Assembly: GCA_005878325.1 (NCBI GenBank)
Contig: VBMR01000124.1
Location: 1-20,900, forward strand
From: Methanobacteriota archaeon
Lineage (GTDB): Archaea; Thermoplasmatota; Thermoplasmata; RBG-16-68-12
Length of the DNA: 20,900 bases
Direction of reading: 5' to 3'
Under the pieces are notes generated by a model. It saw only the letters and a program-made list of their open reading frames with translations. It was not told the origin of the DNA and ran no database searches. Position numbers and translations under genes: made by a program. Below, piece by piece: positions 13,329 to 20,854 of this stretch. Positions within the stretch are counted from its first letter, which is position 1, and each line of letters starts with the position of its first letter.

Positions 13329-15216
13329 AGGCGAGCATCTCCCGTCGGTTCATCGTGACCTGTGCGACCGCGACCAACTCATCGGCCGGCGAGACGATGA
13401 GGGCTTCGTCTCCCGGGCGGAGATCCGGGTCGGCATCGCGGACGAACTTCGCGAAGACGTTCTTGCCCTCCCGATGGAAGGGGATGGCGTCCGCGTCCAC
13501 GATGACCCGGAGCCTCGGCGCTGCAAAGGAATGATGGAGCCGTCGGGCACCCGCGGCCTTGAGCGTAAACAGGCCATCCTCCGCACGCAACGACAGAACG
13601 TGCTCTCCGTCAACCAGCACGTTACGGACCTTTCCCGTGTTCGTCGACACGACGAACGAGACGGTCCCGTCGAGGAGTGCCTTCGCGGCCCCGCCGCCGA
13701 ATTGGAAGTCGGCCGTCGCCCGAATCCGGGCGGCGTTCCAGTCCACGACCCGAGGGCCGGGCGCGCGCGCCTTCAGTTCCTCCAAGGTGGAAACGCCCTC
13801 CCACAGGAGGCCGAACGGATAGCCGGCGCCGGCCGCCCACTCTCGGAAGAAGACCTCCGCCGCCTCCTGGGACTCCACGTCGAAGGCGTCCGGAACGACG
13901 GACTGGGACATCGGCCATACGTGGTCCAGTTCCAGCGGGACCGGCCCCCAGGCGGACTTGACAACCGGATGGACGTCGGCAACCTGAAAGACCTGCTCGA
14001 CCACGCGCGCAAAGCGCTCCGCGAACGGACGCCCTCCCTCCGGCAGGACGATCAGGCCCTTCGCACCCGGCGGAACGTACCGCTCCTGGAGGCGCCGACG
14101 GAATCGATGGAGGATCGGGCGATGGGCCGTCTCGGGGCCGACGTAGTACAGCGCGCTCCGACGGGAAAGGGGCTCGAATTCCTCGAGGAAATCGTTGTGC
14201 CGTCGGAGTTCCCGCAGCGCGAGCAGGAGCTCCGGGTGGGAGCGGGCCCGACGTTCCACGAGCTCCCACAGATCGCCGTGGGCGATCGCCCTCCGGACCT
14301 CGCGGATCGCAGCGAAGCATACGTGCAGGTTGTGCCGCGCCCGCAAGGCCTCGGTGGTCGCGATCTCTGACATCGGATGTTCGCGGCACACAGGACAGAG
14401 GCACGGGCTCTCGCCCACCTCCGACGCGCGCCGGGTCCCCTCCGGGAAAAGCATCCGGCCCGCGCGGGCGTACTTCGCGTACGAGGCGGAATCGAACAGG
14501 TCGCAGCCGAGGAGGGCCGCGAGCGGGAACACGAGGGGGTGGCCAGCGCCGAATAGATGGACCGGCTTGGAGGGATCCAGTCCCTTCTTCGATGCCACGA
14601 TGACGCGGACGAGATCGCGGAATCGGTAGGTTTCGAGCAGAGGGACGACGCCTCCGATCGCGCACACGGAGATGTCGAGGCCCGAGATGCCCCGCGCGCA
14701 ACGTTCTCGCAGATCGGGATGGAGCCCTCCCTGGACCGCGCCGACGAGGTCCATGTCCCCCCGGAGGGCGGCCGCTTCCCGGGCCCGTCGGACCGTCTCG
14801 TCGACATCGGCCGCGGCCCGGACTGCGTCATGGGACGGCTCGGAAAAGACGTCCAGCATGGTCCCGAAATCCGATCCGATCCCCTTCTGGAACTCGATCA
14901 CCTCCCGGTTCGTGACGTCGACGTCGCCATAGACATGCGACTGGAACGCTCCGGAATCCGTCATGACGGCGCCGGGAAACCCGAGGAATTCGTGGACGCC
15001 TTGTCGGAGGACCGCCTCCCGGGCGGGCCCTTTCCCCAGGATGTACGCGTTCGTGATGAGGATCTCACAGCGGAATTCGCTCGCGAGTTCCTGCGGCGAG
15101 ACAAGGGGACGGTTCGGGTTCACGACCGGGAGGAGGGCCGGCGTCGTCACTCGCCCGTGTCGCGTCTCCAGCGTCCCGATCCGCCCGAGCCCGTCGCGCT
15201 CCCGCACCTCGAACAC
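13261..15216 (-). CDS. tgtA: Archaeosine tRNA-guanine transglycosylase
   Basis: The 651-residue enzyme exchanges guanine-15 in the D loop of archaeal tRNAs for preQ0, the first step to archaeosine. The catalytic TIM-barrel (about 1-360) has TNAYIL, MTDSGAFQSH with active-site D87, AVQGG and the zinc motif CLCPVC followed by a histidine. The accessory C-terminal domains and a PUA domain (roughly the last 80 residues, with VDADAIPF and LRPGDEALIV) bind the tRNA. Length is as expected for the archaeal enzyme in one chain. The GTG at 15216 begins VFEVRERDGLGRIG, and a TATA-like box about 27 bases upstream fits a leaderless start. The gene is convergent with Pcc1 and overlaps it by 68 bases. Confidence 0.95.
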   Translation of the reverse strand: MFEVRERDGLGRIGTLETRHGRVTTPALLPVVNPNRPLVSPQELASEFRCEILITNAYILGKGPAREAVLRQGVHEFLGFPGAVMTDSGAFQSHVYGDVDVTNREVIEFQKGIGSDFGTMLDVFSEPSHDAVRAAADVDETVRRAREAAALRGDMDLVGAVQGGLHPDLRERCARGISGLDISVCAIGGVVPLLETYRFRDLVRVIVASKKGLDPSKPVHLFGAGHPLVFPLAALLGCDLFDSASYAKYARAGRMLFPEGTRRASEVGESPCLCPVCREHPMSEIATTEALRARHNLHVCFAAIREVRRAIAHGDLWELVERRARSHPELLLALRELRRHNDFLEEFEPLSRRSALYYVGPETAHRPILHRFRRRLQERYVPPGAKGLIVLPEGGRPFAERFARVVEQVFQVADVHPVVKSAWGPVPLELDHVWPMSQSVVPDAFDVESQEAAEVFFREWAAGAGYPFGLLWEGVSTLEELKARAPGPRVVDWNAARIRATADFQFGGGAAKALLDGTVSFVVSTNTGKVRNVLVDGEHVLSLRAEDGLFTLKAAGARRLHHSFAAPRLRVIVDADAIPFHREGKNVFAKFVRDADPDLRPGDEALIVSPADELVAVAQVTMNRREMLAFSQGLAARVRESVPPPSSAPRR

Positions 15217-15237
15217 GCGCGGCGATTGGGCCCTCGC

Positions 15238-15249
15238 GGTTTAGTCTTT
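15238..15249 (-). promoter_or_regulatory. TATA-like box of tgtA
   Basis: AAAGACTAAACC on the minus strand has its core (ACTAAAC) centred at about 15243, 27 bases before the GTG at 15216. This predicts a fully leaderless tgtA message and supports that start codon. Confidence 0.5.
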
Positions 15250-15278
15250 CTCGCAGCTTCGCGGACCTCTCCCGAAGG

Positions 15279-15285
15279 CATATCT
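15279..15285 (+). promoter_or_regulatory. TATA-like box of the RNase H-like gene
   Basis: CATATCT is centred about 30 bases before the ATG at 15312, so the message likely starts a few bases before the start codon. It lies within the 95-base divergent gap shared with tgtA. Confidence 0.45.
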
Positions 15286-15311
15286 CACCCCCGTCCGTCG
15301 GCGGGCCGCCC

Positions 15312-16148
15312 ATGTTGCGCGAGACGTTCGTGCACATCCCGGGCGTGGGCTATCGGACGGAAGAACGGCTCTGGCGCTCCGGGATTCGGACCTGGGACGA
15401 TTTCTCGGCGGCGCGGCAGCCGGATCGGATGGCGCCACGTCTCGCCCGGCGCATCGAGGAGGAGGTCGCTCGCTCGGCCGAGGCCTTGCGGCGGGGCCGC
15501 CATCGATACTTTGCTCGGAGGCTGCCGGCGCGGGATCGCTGGCGGGCATGGAAGGATTTTCGGCGGGACGTGGCCTACCTCGACATCGAAACGACCGGCC
15601 TCTCGATCGGCCGCAGTGCCCTCACGGTCGTGGGCGTGTACGACGGCCGCCGGAAGCGGTCGTTCGTGCAGGGGGAGAACCTGGAGGACCTCCCGGCCGC
15701 GCTCCCGCGGGCGAAGCTCCTCGTGACCTTCAACGGCTCCAGCTTCGATGTGCCCTTCCTCCGGAAGGCGTTTCCGCGGATGTGCCTCGACCAAATCCAT
15801 CTGGACCTGCTCCACCCGCTCCGACGACTCGGTTTCTTCGGGGGCCTCAAGTCGATCGAGTCGAAGATCGGGATCGCGCGGAGGGATGAGACCGCGGCCC
15901 TGCGGGGGTTCGATGCGGTCCGGCAGTGGAAGGCGTACCAAGCCGGCGACGAAGAGGCCCTGGACCTCCTGCTCGAATACAACATGGAGGACTCGGCGAA
16001 CCTCGAGCCCCTCGCGGAATTCGCGTACGCGGCGCTGCGGTCCCTGTCGATCGAGGGTGGATTCGTTACCGCGGATCGATATCGACGGAACGAAATGCCT
16101 CGGACGTACGCGCCGGGGGCTAAAAGCCCAGCAGGCAATTGCGCTTGA
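15312..16148 (+). CDS. Helix-hairpin-helix / RNase H-like (YprB-type) exonuclease
   Basis: The 278-residue protein has a helix-hairpin-helix-like start (FVHIPGVGYRTEERLWRSGI, about 6-25) and a basic helical linker. The RNase H-like domain of the RNase_H_2/YprB family runs from about 87 to 240. Candidate DEDD-type metal ligands are visible: D91 and E93 in LDIETTG, D146 in NGSSFDVPFL, and D227 in EYNMEDSANLEPL. A HLDLLHPLRRLGFFGGLKS segment is also characteristic. The family is assigned as a 3'-5' exonuclease or structure-specific nuclease, with little experimental work, so the substrate is open. The ATG at 15312 follows a TATA-like box at the right distance. Its stop is 9 bases from that of the convergent MazG-like gene. 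Confidence 0.85.
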   Translation: MLRETFVHIPGVGYRTEERLWRSGIRTWDDFSAARQPDRMAPRLARRIEEEVARSAEALRRGRHRYFARRLPARDRWRAWKDFRRDVAYLDIETTGLSIGRSALTVVGVYDGRRKRSFVQGENLEDLPAALPRAKLLVTFNGSSFDVPFLRKAFPRMCLDQIHLDLLHPLRRLGFFGGLKSIESKIGIARRDETAALRGFDAVRQWKAYQAGDEEALDLLLEYNMEDSANLEPLAEFAYAALRSLSIEGGFVTADRYRRNEMPRTYAPGAKSPAGNCA

Positions 16149-16157
16149 CAAACAGAA

Positions 16158-16502
16158 TCAGGGAGCCCGGCCTCGAAATTGATGCACAGGATACTTCGCC
16201 TCGTCCTTCCTCAGTTTGTCGAGGATCGCATCGGACAGGTCCAAGCCCATCGCATTCGCGAGGCTCAAGCCGTAGATCAGGACGTCCGCGAGTTCCTCCG
16301 ATACCGCGCGGCGGACCTCCGGACGCCAGTTGGTCGGCGGTCCCGGGTCCCGCCACAGGAAGACTTCGAGGAGTTCCGACGCTTCGATCGAGAGGGCGAT
16401 CGCCAGCTCCTTCGGGATGTGGAAGCGCTCCCAGTCGCGGGCATGCAAGAATTCCGCGACCCGAGTCCGGAGCTGACCGACGGAGGTGTCCGCGTCGACC
16501 AT
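16158..16502 (-). CDS. MazG-like nucleotide pyrophosphohydrolase
   Basis: The 114-residue all-helical protein matches the DCTPP1/RS21-C6-like branch of the MazG family, which hydrolyses non-canonical or excess (d)NTPs to (d)NMP and pyrophosphate. Seen: RDWERFHIPKELAIALSIEASELLE with metal ligands E40 and E43, then SEELADVLIYGLSLANAMG with E70 and D73, and DEAKYPV near the end. The size is normal for a single-domain member. The ATG at 16502 lies 29 bases after the stop of the winged-helix gene. A weak TATA-like element (CTTTGTAC, minus) in that gap may give a leaderless message; read-through from the signalling operon is possible. Confidence 0.88.
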   Translation of the reverse strand: MVDADTSVGQLRTRVAEFLHARDWERFHIPKELAIALSIEASELLEVFLWRDPGPPTNWRPEVRRAVSEELADVLIYGLSLANAMGLDLSDAILDKLRKDEAKYPVHQFRGRAP

Positions 16503-16531
16503 GCGACGGGATCGGCCGACGGTACAAAGGC

Positions 16532-16900
16532 TTACGCGATGCCCATCAGGCCGCGGAGGTTCAGGACCTGCTCGAGGACCTCGCTCTCCGGAGCCGCCAA
16601 GACGCCCGCCGGTCCCACTTCGACGCGGGCCCGCAGGTTCCCGTCTTCGAGGGAGACGCGTACCGACTTGAGCCGCGACCGGAACATCTGGAGCCCCTTC
16701 CCGTTTCGGGACGGAAGTTCCCGCTCGCAGAAGACCAAGCCGAGCCCTTCGAGCTCCTTGATCCGGCGGTAGCAGGCGGCGATCGGAATGCCAAAGCGGC
16801 GACTCAGTTCGACGGCCGACGCGGACCGCTCGAACGTCCCGAGGAGGATTCGCGCGGCATATTCATCCATCACGGTCTGGCTCAGCTGCAAGGGTTCCAT
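16532..16900 (-). CDS. Winged-helix (ArsR-like) DNA-binding protein
   Basis: The 122-residue protein has one winged helix-turn-helix at about residues 12-65: ILLGTFERSASAVELSRRF, then GIPIAACYRRIKELEGLGLV as the turn and recognition helix. A beta-rich part (FRSRLKSVRVSLEDGNLRARVEV) follows, then a short C-terminal helix. It resembles ArsR-family HTH_20-type regulators common in archaea. The ATG at 16900 is only 5 bases after the response regulator stop, so the two are one transcript. It may be the DNA-binding output partner of that receiver, supplied as a separate polypeptide (inference). Target and ligand are unknown. Confidence 0.82.
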   Translation of the reverse strand: MEPLQLSQTVMDEYAARILLGTFERSASAVELSRRFGIPIAACYRRIKELEGLGLVFCERELPSRNGKGLQMFRSRLKSVRVSLEDGNLRARVEVGPAGVLAAPESEVLEQVLNLRGLMGIA

Positions 16901-16905
16901 TTCGT

Positions 16906-17301
16906 TCAGTCCTCCTTCAGGGCAAGGATTCGTCCAACGAGGTTCGTGATCTCATCAGCTTCGAAGGGCTTGTTCACGTAGCCGATCGCGCCACGGCGAA
17001 CGCTCTCGATTTCCATGAAGCTGTCACCGAACGCGGTCATCAGGATCGCCTTCAGGCGCGGCTTCACCTTTCGCGCGGCCTCAATCAGCTCGACGCCGTT
17101 CGGACCTGGCATCCAGTAGTCCGTGAGGAGCAAGTCGACTTCTTGCGAGGTGAGCTTCTGGATCGCCTCTGGGGCGCTCCCCGCAGTCAGGATCGAGTAG
17201 CCGAACAGTTCGAATAGTTCGGCCAGGTTTTCGCGGACCCCGTCGTCGTCATCGACGACGAGGATCGTCGCATTCGTTTGGTCCGTCGCCATGGGCATCA
17301 T
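16906..17301 (-). CDS. Single-domain response regulator (receiver)
   Basis: The 131-residue protein is an intact CheY-like receiver. Acidic pocket residues lie in VVDDDD (about 17-19), the phosphoacceptor is D61 in LLLTDYWMP, the switch Thr is T89 in LMTAF, and the conserved Lys is K111 in VNKPF. There is no fused output domain; the winged-helix protein five bases downstream could serve as output. Three ATGs (17301, 17298, 17292) are possible starts; AGGAAAGGA precedes the first, which is used here. It lies downstream of a histidine kinase gene and a damaged receiver gene, so it is the only receiver in this cluster able to accept phosphate. Confidence 0.92.
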   Translation of the reverse strand: MMPMATDQTNATILVVDDDDGVRENLAELFELFGYSILTAGSAPEAIQKLTSQEVDLLLTDYWMPGPNGVELIEAARKVKPRLKAILMTAFGDSFMEIESVRRGAIGYVNKPFEADEITNLVGRILALKED

Positions 17302-17333
17302 CGTCCTTTCCTAGGCAACGGATTTGCCGCGGA

Positions 17334-17345
17334 CGATATATATCG
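17334..17345 (-). promoter_or_regulatory. Palindromic TATA box of the response regulator pair
   Basis: CGATATATATCG is a perfect 12-base palindrome centred about 38 bases before the first ATG at 17301. It predicts a start near 17313 and a 12-base leader containing a Shine-Dalgarno-like AGGAAAGGA. It lies in the 96-base gap after the DUF835 gene, so the receiver and winged-helix pair probably has its own promoter. Confidence 0.6.
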
Positions 17346-17397
17346 GGCAGTTGAGGCGGGTTGACCAACGCGCGGTGATGCCGAGCGAAAAAGACGT

Positions 17398-18310
17398 TCA
17401 CGTTTTCGATATCAGGAGCGAGGGGTGCTTCTGCTCGGATAGGGCGCGCACGATGTTCCACGCTCGCTGGCCCGCGTCGGTGACGGAGTAGCGACCCGCA
17501 TCCACTTTCGTCAGGAGGCCGTCGGACAGGAGTTTCTGGAGGTGGAACGACAGCTTCGACGAGGAGTCGACGAAGTTCTTCTTCAGGATGTTCGAGTAGG
17601 CAATCGGACCCGACGTGAAGACGTGACCGACGACGGCGCGCCGGATCGGGTTCGCGAGAGATTCCAGCATTCCCTGCAGGCCCTCGGACGGCGCTTCCGT
17701 CTCTCGCTCGCTCCCGATCTCCGAGGCGAGGGAGGGATCGAGGGCGCCGAGCACCAAGGTGCCGCCCTTCGCACCCACTTTTCCGCTCATGTGACGGATC
17801 CACAACCGCATGTCGGCGCGGCCATGGACGCCCTCGAGCAGCGCGAGGTCCGCGGCGAAGATGACGGGTCGGTCCGCACCGCCGACGAACGTGTCGATCG
17901 CGGCGTTCAGGTGGAACAGCTGGGCCGGCGCGAACACGTCCGGTGGCCGTCCGTCGGCGTCGATCCGCAAGATGCGCGATGCGCCTTTCGGAGGCGTCCC
18001 CGCCGGGCCCACGACGCACAGGAGGGCCTTGCGATTCGCGGCTTCCTCAAGCACGCCCGTGATCTTCGATTCGGTCCCGATGACGCTGCCGATCACGGCC
18101 TTCGCCTTGCGCTCGTCCTCGACCGACCGCAGAGTGCGGCGCAACGCCTCCAAGTCGTACGGCTTCTCGACGAAATCGACAGCCCCGCCCTTCATCGCCT
18201 CGACCGCCGTGTCGATCGGCCACGGTCGTGATCGCGTGGCCATCCTCCCGGAGGAGGGACGCGAGTTCCTCCCGCAGGGTCGGGTCATCATCCGCGACGA
18301 GGATCTTCAT
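17398..18310 (-). pseudogene. REC-DUF835-winged-helix regulator with a deleted, frameshifted receiver
   Basis: Translation should begin at ATG 18310, overlapping the histidine kinase stop as ATGA, and gives a good receiver start: MKILVADDDPTLREELASLL to TTVAD (32 residues). The next recognisable receiver piece, DTAVEAMKGGAVDFVEKPYD, is in a different frame and normally lies about 50 residues later. The middle of the receiver, with its phosphoacceptor Asp, is gone and the frame is shifted. The rest is intact in the second frame: a DUF835 domain (ALLCVVGP to VLGALDPSLA) and a C-terminal ArsR-like winged helix (LANPIRRAVVGHVF to YSVTDAGQRAW). An ATG at 18291 could start a 297-residue product with a nonsense N-terminus. 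It is either a decayed regulator, a rewired receiverless one, or an assembly error. Confidence 0.75.
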
Positions 18311-19875
18311 GGCTCACCCTTCCGAGGGAGGAGGACCGTGAACGTGGACCCGCTCCCCGGCTTCGAGGACACATCGAGGGTCCCGCCGTGGTCCATGACG
18401 ATGTGATTCGAAAGGAGGAGCCCGAGGCCGATCCCCTCACCGTGGGGCTTTGTCGTGAAGAACGGTTCGAACAAGCGGGCCTGGACTTCGGGCGTCATGC
18501 CGCTTCCCGTGTCGGAGACGACGATCGCATGGGCCTCCGGACGTTCTTCGACGGCCACGCGGACGGACCCCTCGGACGTCGCGTCAATTGCGTTCTCGAG
18601 GAGGTTCATGACGACCTCCTGGATCTGGAGCGGATCGACGATCGCGCGAACGGGGGCGTCCCCGATCGCGACGTCGACGTGGACGGATGTCTTCCGCTCC
18701 TGCCGAGACTGCTCGACCGCCGAGGCGACGATGGACCGAAGGTCCGACTCAATCGCATTCCGCCGACGGTTCCCTACCAGTCCGACGAGTTCGCGGATGA
18801 TTTCGGCCGCGCGACGCCGCTCCGTCTCAATCTTCTCCAGCTTGTCGAGGGCGACTCGATCGGTCACCCGCTTCGCCACGGCGCTCGTCAGAAGGGAGAT
18901 GCTCGTGAGGGGCGTGTTCAACTCGTGGGCGATGAACTCCGTGAGCCGGGTCATCGTGGCCAGCCGCTCCGACTCGAGGAGCCGGCGCTCTCGGCTCGGC
19001 GCCTTCAAGGAATTCGGGTCCGGGGTCCCCTTGGGCCGAACGCGGTCCGAGACGTCGAGGGCGACGCCGATCGTCCCGAGGACCGTGCCCTCCGGAGACC
19101 GGAGGGGCTCGATGTGCACATCGTAGGTGCGGCCCTGCCATTCCATCTGGGCCCCGACGCTGTCCCCGGCCAGCGCGCGACGATGCGACGCGATCGGTTC
19201 CGCGTCCTCGCCGCGGGCCTCGAAGTACTCGAAGAGGCTGAGCCCGCGCTCGCCGCTGCGGGAGGTATCGAGTCCCCGGAAGCCGCCGCCGAGGGCGGAA
19301 CTCACGCGGAGGTCTCGGTCCGTGCTCCATACGAGGACCGGTACCTGGCGGAGGATCATCCGGAGGCGCGTCTCGCTCTCGGAGAGGCGTTGCTCCACCT
19401 CCCGGCGCTCCGTCAAGGCCTTCGCCTGGATTACCTCCGACTCCGCGAGGCGACGCCGATTGCGGGCCTCCTGGATCGCATCCGCCACGAGGGCCGGCAG
19501 AAGTTCCGTGTATCGAGGCGTCTTGACGATGTAGGAAGTGGCGCCGGATCGCATCGCCCGAACGGCCGCCTCCTCTCCATCCGGCGGAACGACGAACATC
19601 TTCGGGATGTCGGGGAATCGCTCGGACAGGACGCGCACGACCTCGACCCCGGTCGAATCCCGCAGCTTGCTACCGATGACGAACATGTCGAAGGGATGGG
19701 CGATCGCGAGCTGCAGCGCCTCCTTGCCGGACGCGGCCGTGCGCACCGTGCATCCGATGCGGGTGAGGGCGGTCACGCTCAGGATCTGGTGCTCTTCGTT
19801 CCGGTCGATCACGAGCACCGCGAAGGGCGGCTCGGCCTTCGCCCGCGGGAGCTCGGAGGAGGCGGTCTGGGCCAT
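18307..19875 (-). CDS. Sensor histidine kinase: degenerate receiver, PAS, HisKA, HATPase
   Basis: With the start at ATG 19875 the product has 522 residues. An N-terminal receiver-like domain (about 18-130) has lost key residues: VLVIDRNEE lacks the usual acid pair, and FVIGSKLRD has Gly (68) where the phosphoacceptor Asp belongs; K118 remains. A PAS domain (about 166-281), the HisKA helix with phospho-His 317 in IAHELNTPL, and a full ATPase follow (NLLENAID with N428, SDTGSGM, LFEPFFTTK, GEGIGLG). No membrane segment is seen, so it is cytosolic. An ATG at 19932 would add 19 residues, but a TATA box at 19945-19950 puts the transcript start near 19920, downstream of it. The stop overlaps the next gene's ATG (ATGA). 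Confidence 0.9.
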   Translation of the reverse strand: MAQTASSELPRAKAEPPFAVLVIDRNEEHQILSVTALTRIGCTVRTAASGKEALQLAIAHPFDMFVIGSKLRDSTGVEVVRVLSERFPDIPKMFVVPPDGEEAAVRAMRSGATSYIVKTPRYTELLPALVADAIQEARNRRRLAESEVIQAKALTERREVEQRLSESETRLRMILRQVPVLVWSTDRDLRVSSALGGGFRGLDTSRSGERGLSLFEYFEARGEDAEPIASHRRALAGDSVGAQMEWQGRTYDVHIEPLRSPEGTVLGTIGVALDVSDRVRPKGTPDPNSLKAPSRERRLLESERLATMTRLTEFIAHELNTPLTSISLLTSAVAKRVTDRVALDKLEKIETERRRAAEIIRELVGLVGNRRRNAIESDLRSIVASAVEQSRQERKTSVHVDVAIGDAPVRAIVDPLQIQEVVMNLLENAIDATSEGSVRVAVEERPEAHAIVVSDTGSGMTPEVQARLFEPFFTTKPHGEGIGLGLLLSNHIVMDHGGTLDVSSKPGSGSTFTVLLPRKGEP

Positions 19876-19944
19876 GAGGATCGGGAGCGGTTGAACCGCG
19901 CGACATTCTGGGTCGGGCGGACCTGAAGCCATCGCTCCGACGCG

Positions 19945-19950
19945 TATAAA
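19945..19950 (-). promoter_or_regulatory. TATA box of the histidine kinase gene
   Basis: GGCCTTTATACG on the minus strand contains a strong TTTATA core. With normal archaeal spacing, transcription begins near 19920, which lies after the ATG at 19932 and about 45 bases before the ATG at 19875. The spacing therefore decides the start codon of the kinase. Confidence 0.6.
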
Positions 19951-20028
19951 GGCCTACCGGGGACATTCGCGGTTTCGGCACTCAATCGGAGGAATGGCAG
20001 GAGTTCCGCCTCGCCGAGGATCGACGCG

Positions 20029-20754
20029 CTACGCAGGCCCCGTGATGCCCCGGGTCACTTCGAAGCCGTCCGCGTACGACAGGGCGTAGTATCCGGTCTC
20101 GTGCTTCGTCGACCGCATCTTCGCGACCCGAAGGCGCCGCTGGACGAACAGGTCCGATGTCGGATGCATCTCCAGGACGATGATCCCATCCGCGAGGTAC
20201 GCCTCCTCGGGAAGCGGAAGCTCGCTCGCGAAGTTCAACGGACGCTCGGAGATCAGGAAGACGAGAGGACCGAGGTCTCGCAACCATTCGAAGAGGAAGT
20301 ACAGTTCGGCGCGGCGGTCCTGGAGCTTCGCCATCGCTTCGAGGACGTCGAGGGAGTCGACGACGAGCAGGGAGACGGAATCCGCCTTCATCACGTTGTT
20401 GCAGTACATCTTGAACAGGTCGAGCCACGTCCCGCGGCCTTGCAAGTAGCTGAGGTTCTTCCGGATGTTCCCCATGTCGAGCGTCGTGATGTGTCCACTC
20501 GCCTTCGGATCCGTCATGCCCATCGAGGCCATCTGCTCCAGCGTGAGGTCCTTCCCCTGCTCGAGCGTGAAGTAGGCGCCCTTGCGACCCTCGTGGAGGG
20601 CGTTCTGATACAGGATCGAATAGGCGAAGGAGGACTTCATCGTCCCCGGAGCGCCGCTCACCAGGACGACGTACCCTTCCGGGATGCCGCCCGCGAGGAC
20701 CTCGTCAAGGCTCCGTACATACGTCTTGATGCGACTCCGATCCGTCGGCGGCAC
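20029..20754 (-). CDS. RAD55/KaiC-like ATPase
   Basis: The 241-residue product is a single RecA-type ATPase of the RAD55/KaiC-like (GvpD/HvcC-like) group common in archaea and often linked to signal transduction. The N-terminal KTYVRSLDEVLAGGIPEGY is typical. Walker A is GAPGTMKSS (34-42; Met replaces the usual Gly before Lys) and Walker B is LLVVDS (129-134). A LEMHPTSDLFVQRRLRVAKMR segment is the usual C-terminal beta-hairpin. The GTG at 20754 is chosen because a TATA-like CTTAGAC lies about 33 bases upstream, and the frame before it is Arg-rich and unlike the family. It is followed 153 bases later by the histidine kinase on the same strand, so a joint role in signalling is likely but unproven. 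Confidence 0.85.
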   Translation of the reverse strand: MPPTDRSRIKTYVRSLDEVLAGGIPEGYVVLVSGAPGTMKSSFAYSILYQNALHEGRKGAYFTLEQGKDLTLEQMASMGMTDPKASGHITTLDMGNIRKNLSYLQGRGTWLDLFKMYCNNVMKADSVSLLVVDSLDVLEAMAKLQDRRAELYFLFEWLRDLGPLVFLISERPLNFASELPLPEEAYLADGIIVLEMHPTSDLFVQRRLRVAKMRSTKHETGYYALSYADGFEVTRGITGPA

Positions 20755-20783
20755 CTTCCGGATTCGGCCGTATCGATGCCAAG

Positions 20784-20791
20784 GTCTAAGC
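20784..20791 (-). promoter_or_regulatory. TATA-like box of the RAD55-like gene
   Basis: AAAAGGCTTAGACC on the minus strand, with a purine-rich BRE-like run just upstream, is centred about 33 bases before the GTG at 20754. It predicts a leader of about six bases and supports that start over the ATG at 20820. Confidence 0.45.
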
Positions 20792-20821
20792 CTTTTCCTC
20801 CTGGTTTCTCGAGCGCGCAAC

Positions 20822-20832
20822 GTTCAAATAGA
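20822..20832 (+). promoter_or_regulatory. TATA-like box of the right-edge gene
   Basis: GTTCAAATAGA is centred about 27 bases before the GTG at 20855, the spacing of a leaderless archaeal promoter. It is divergent from the RAD55-like promoter about 35 bases away. Confidence 0.4.
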
Positions 20833-20854
20833 CTCGGGCCGCTGGCGCACCGCC

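Noticed and set aside
17249..18019. 256-codon minus-strand frame overlapping the DUF835 gene
   Set aside because: It is an alternate frame of the DUF835 and winged-helix coding region, Arg-rich and without motifs; the recognised domains lie in the other frame.
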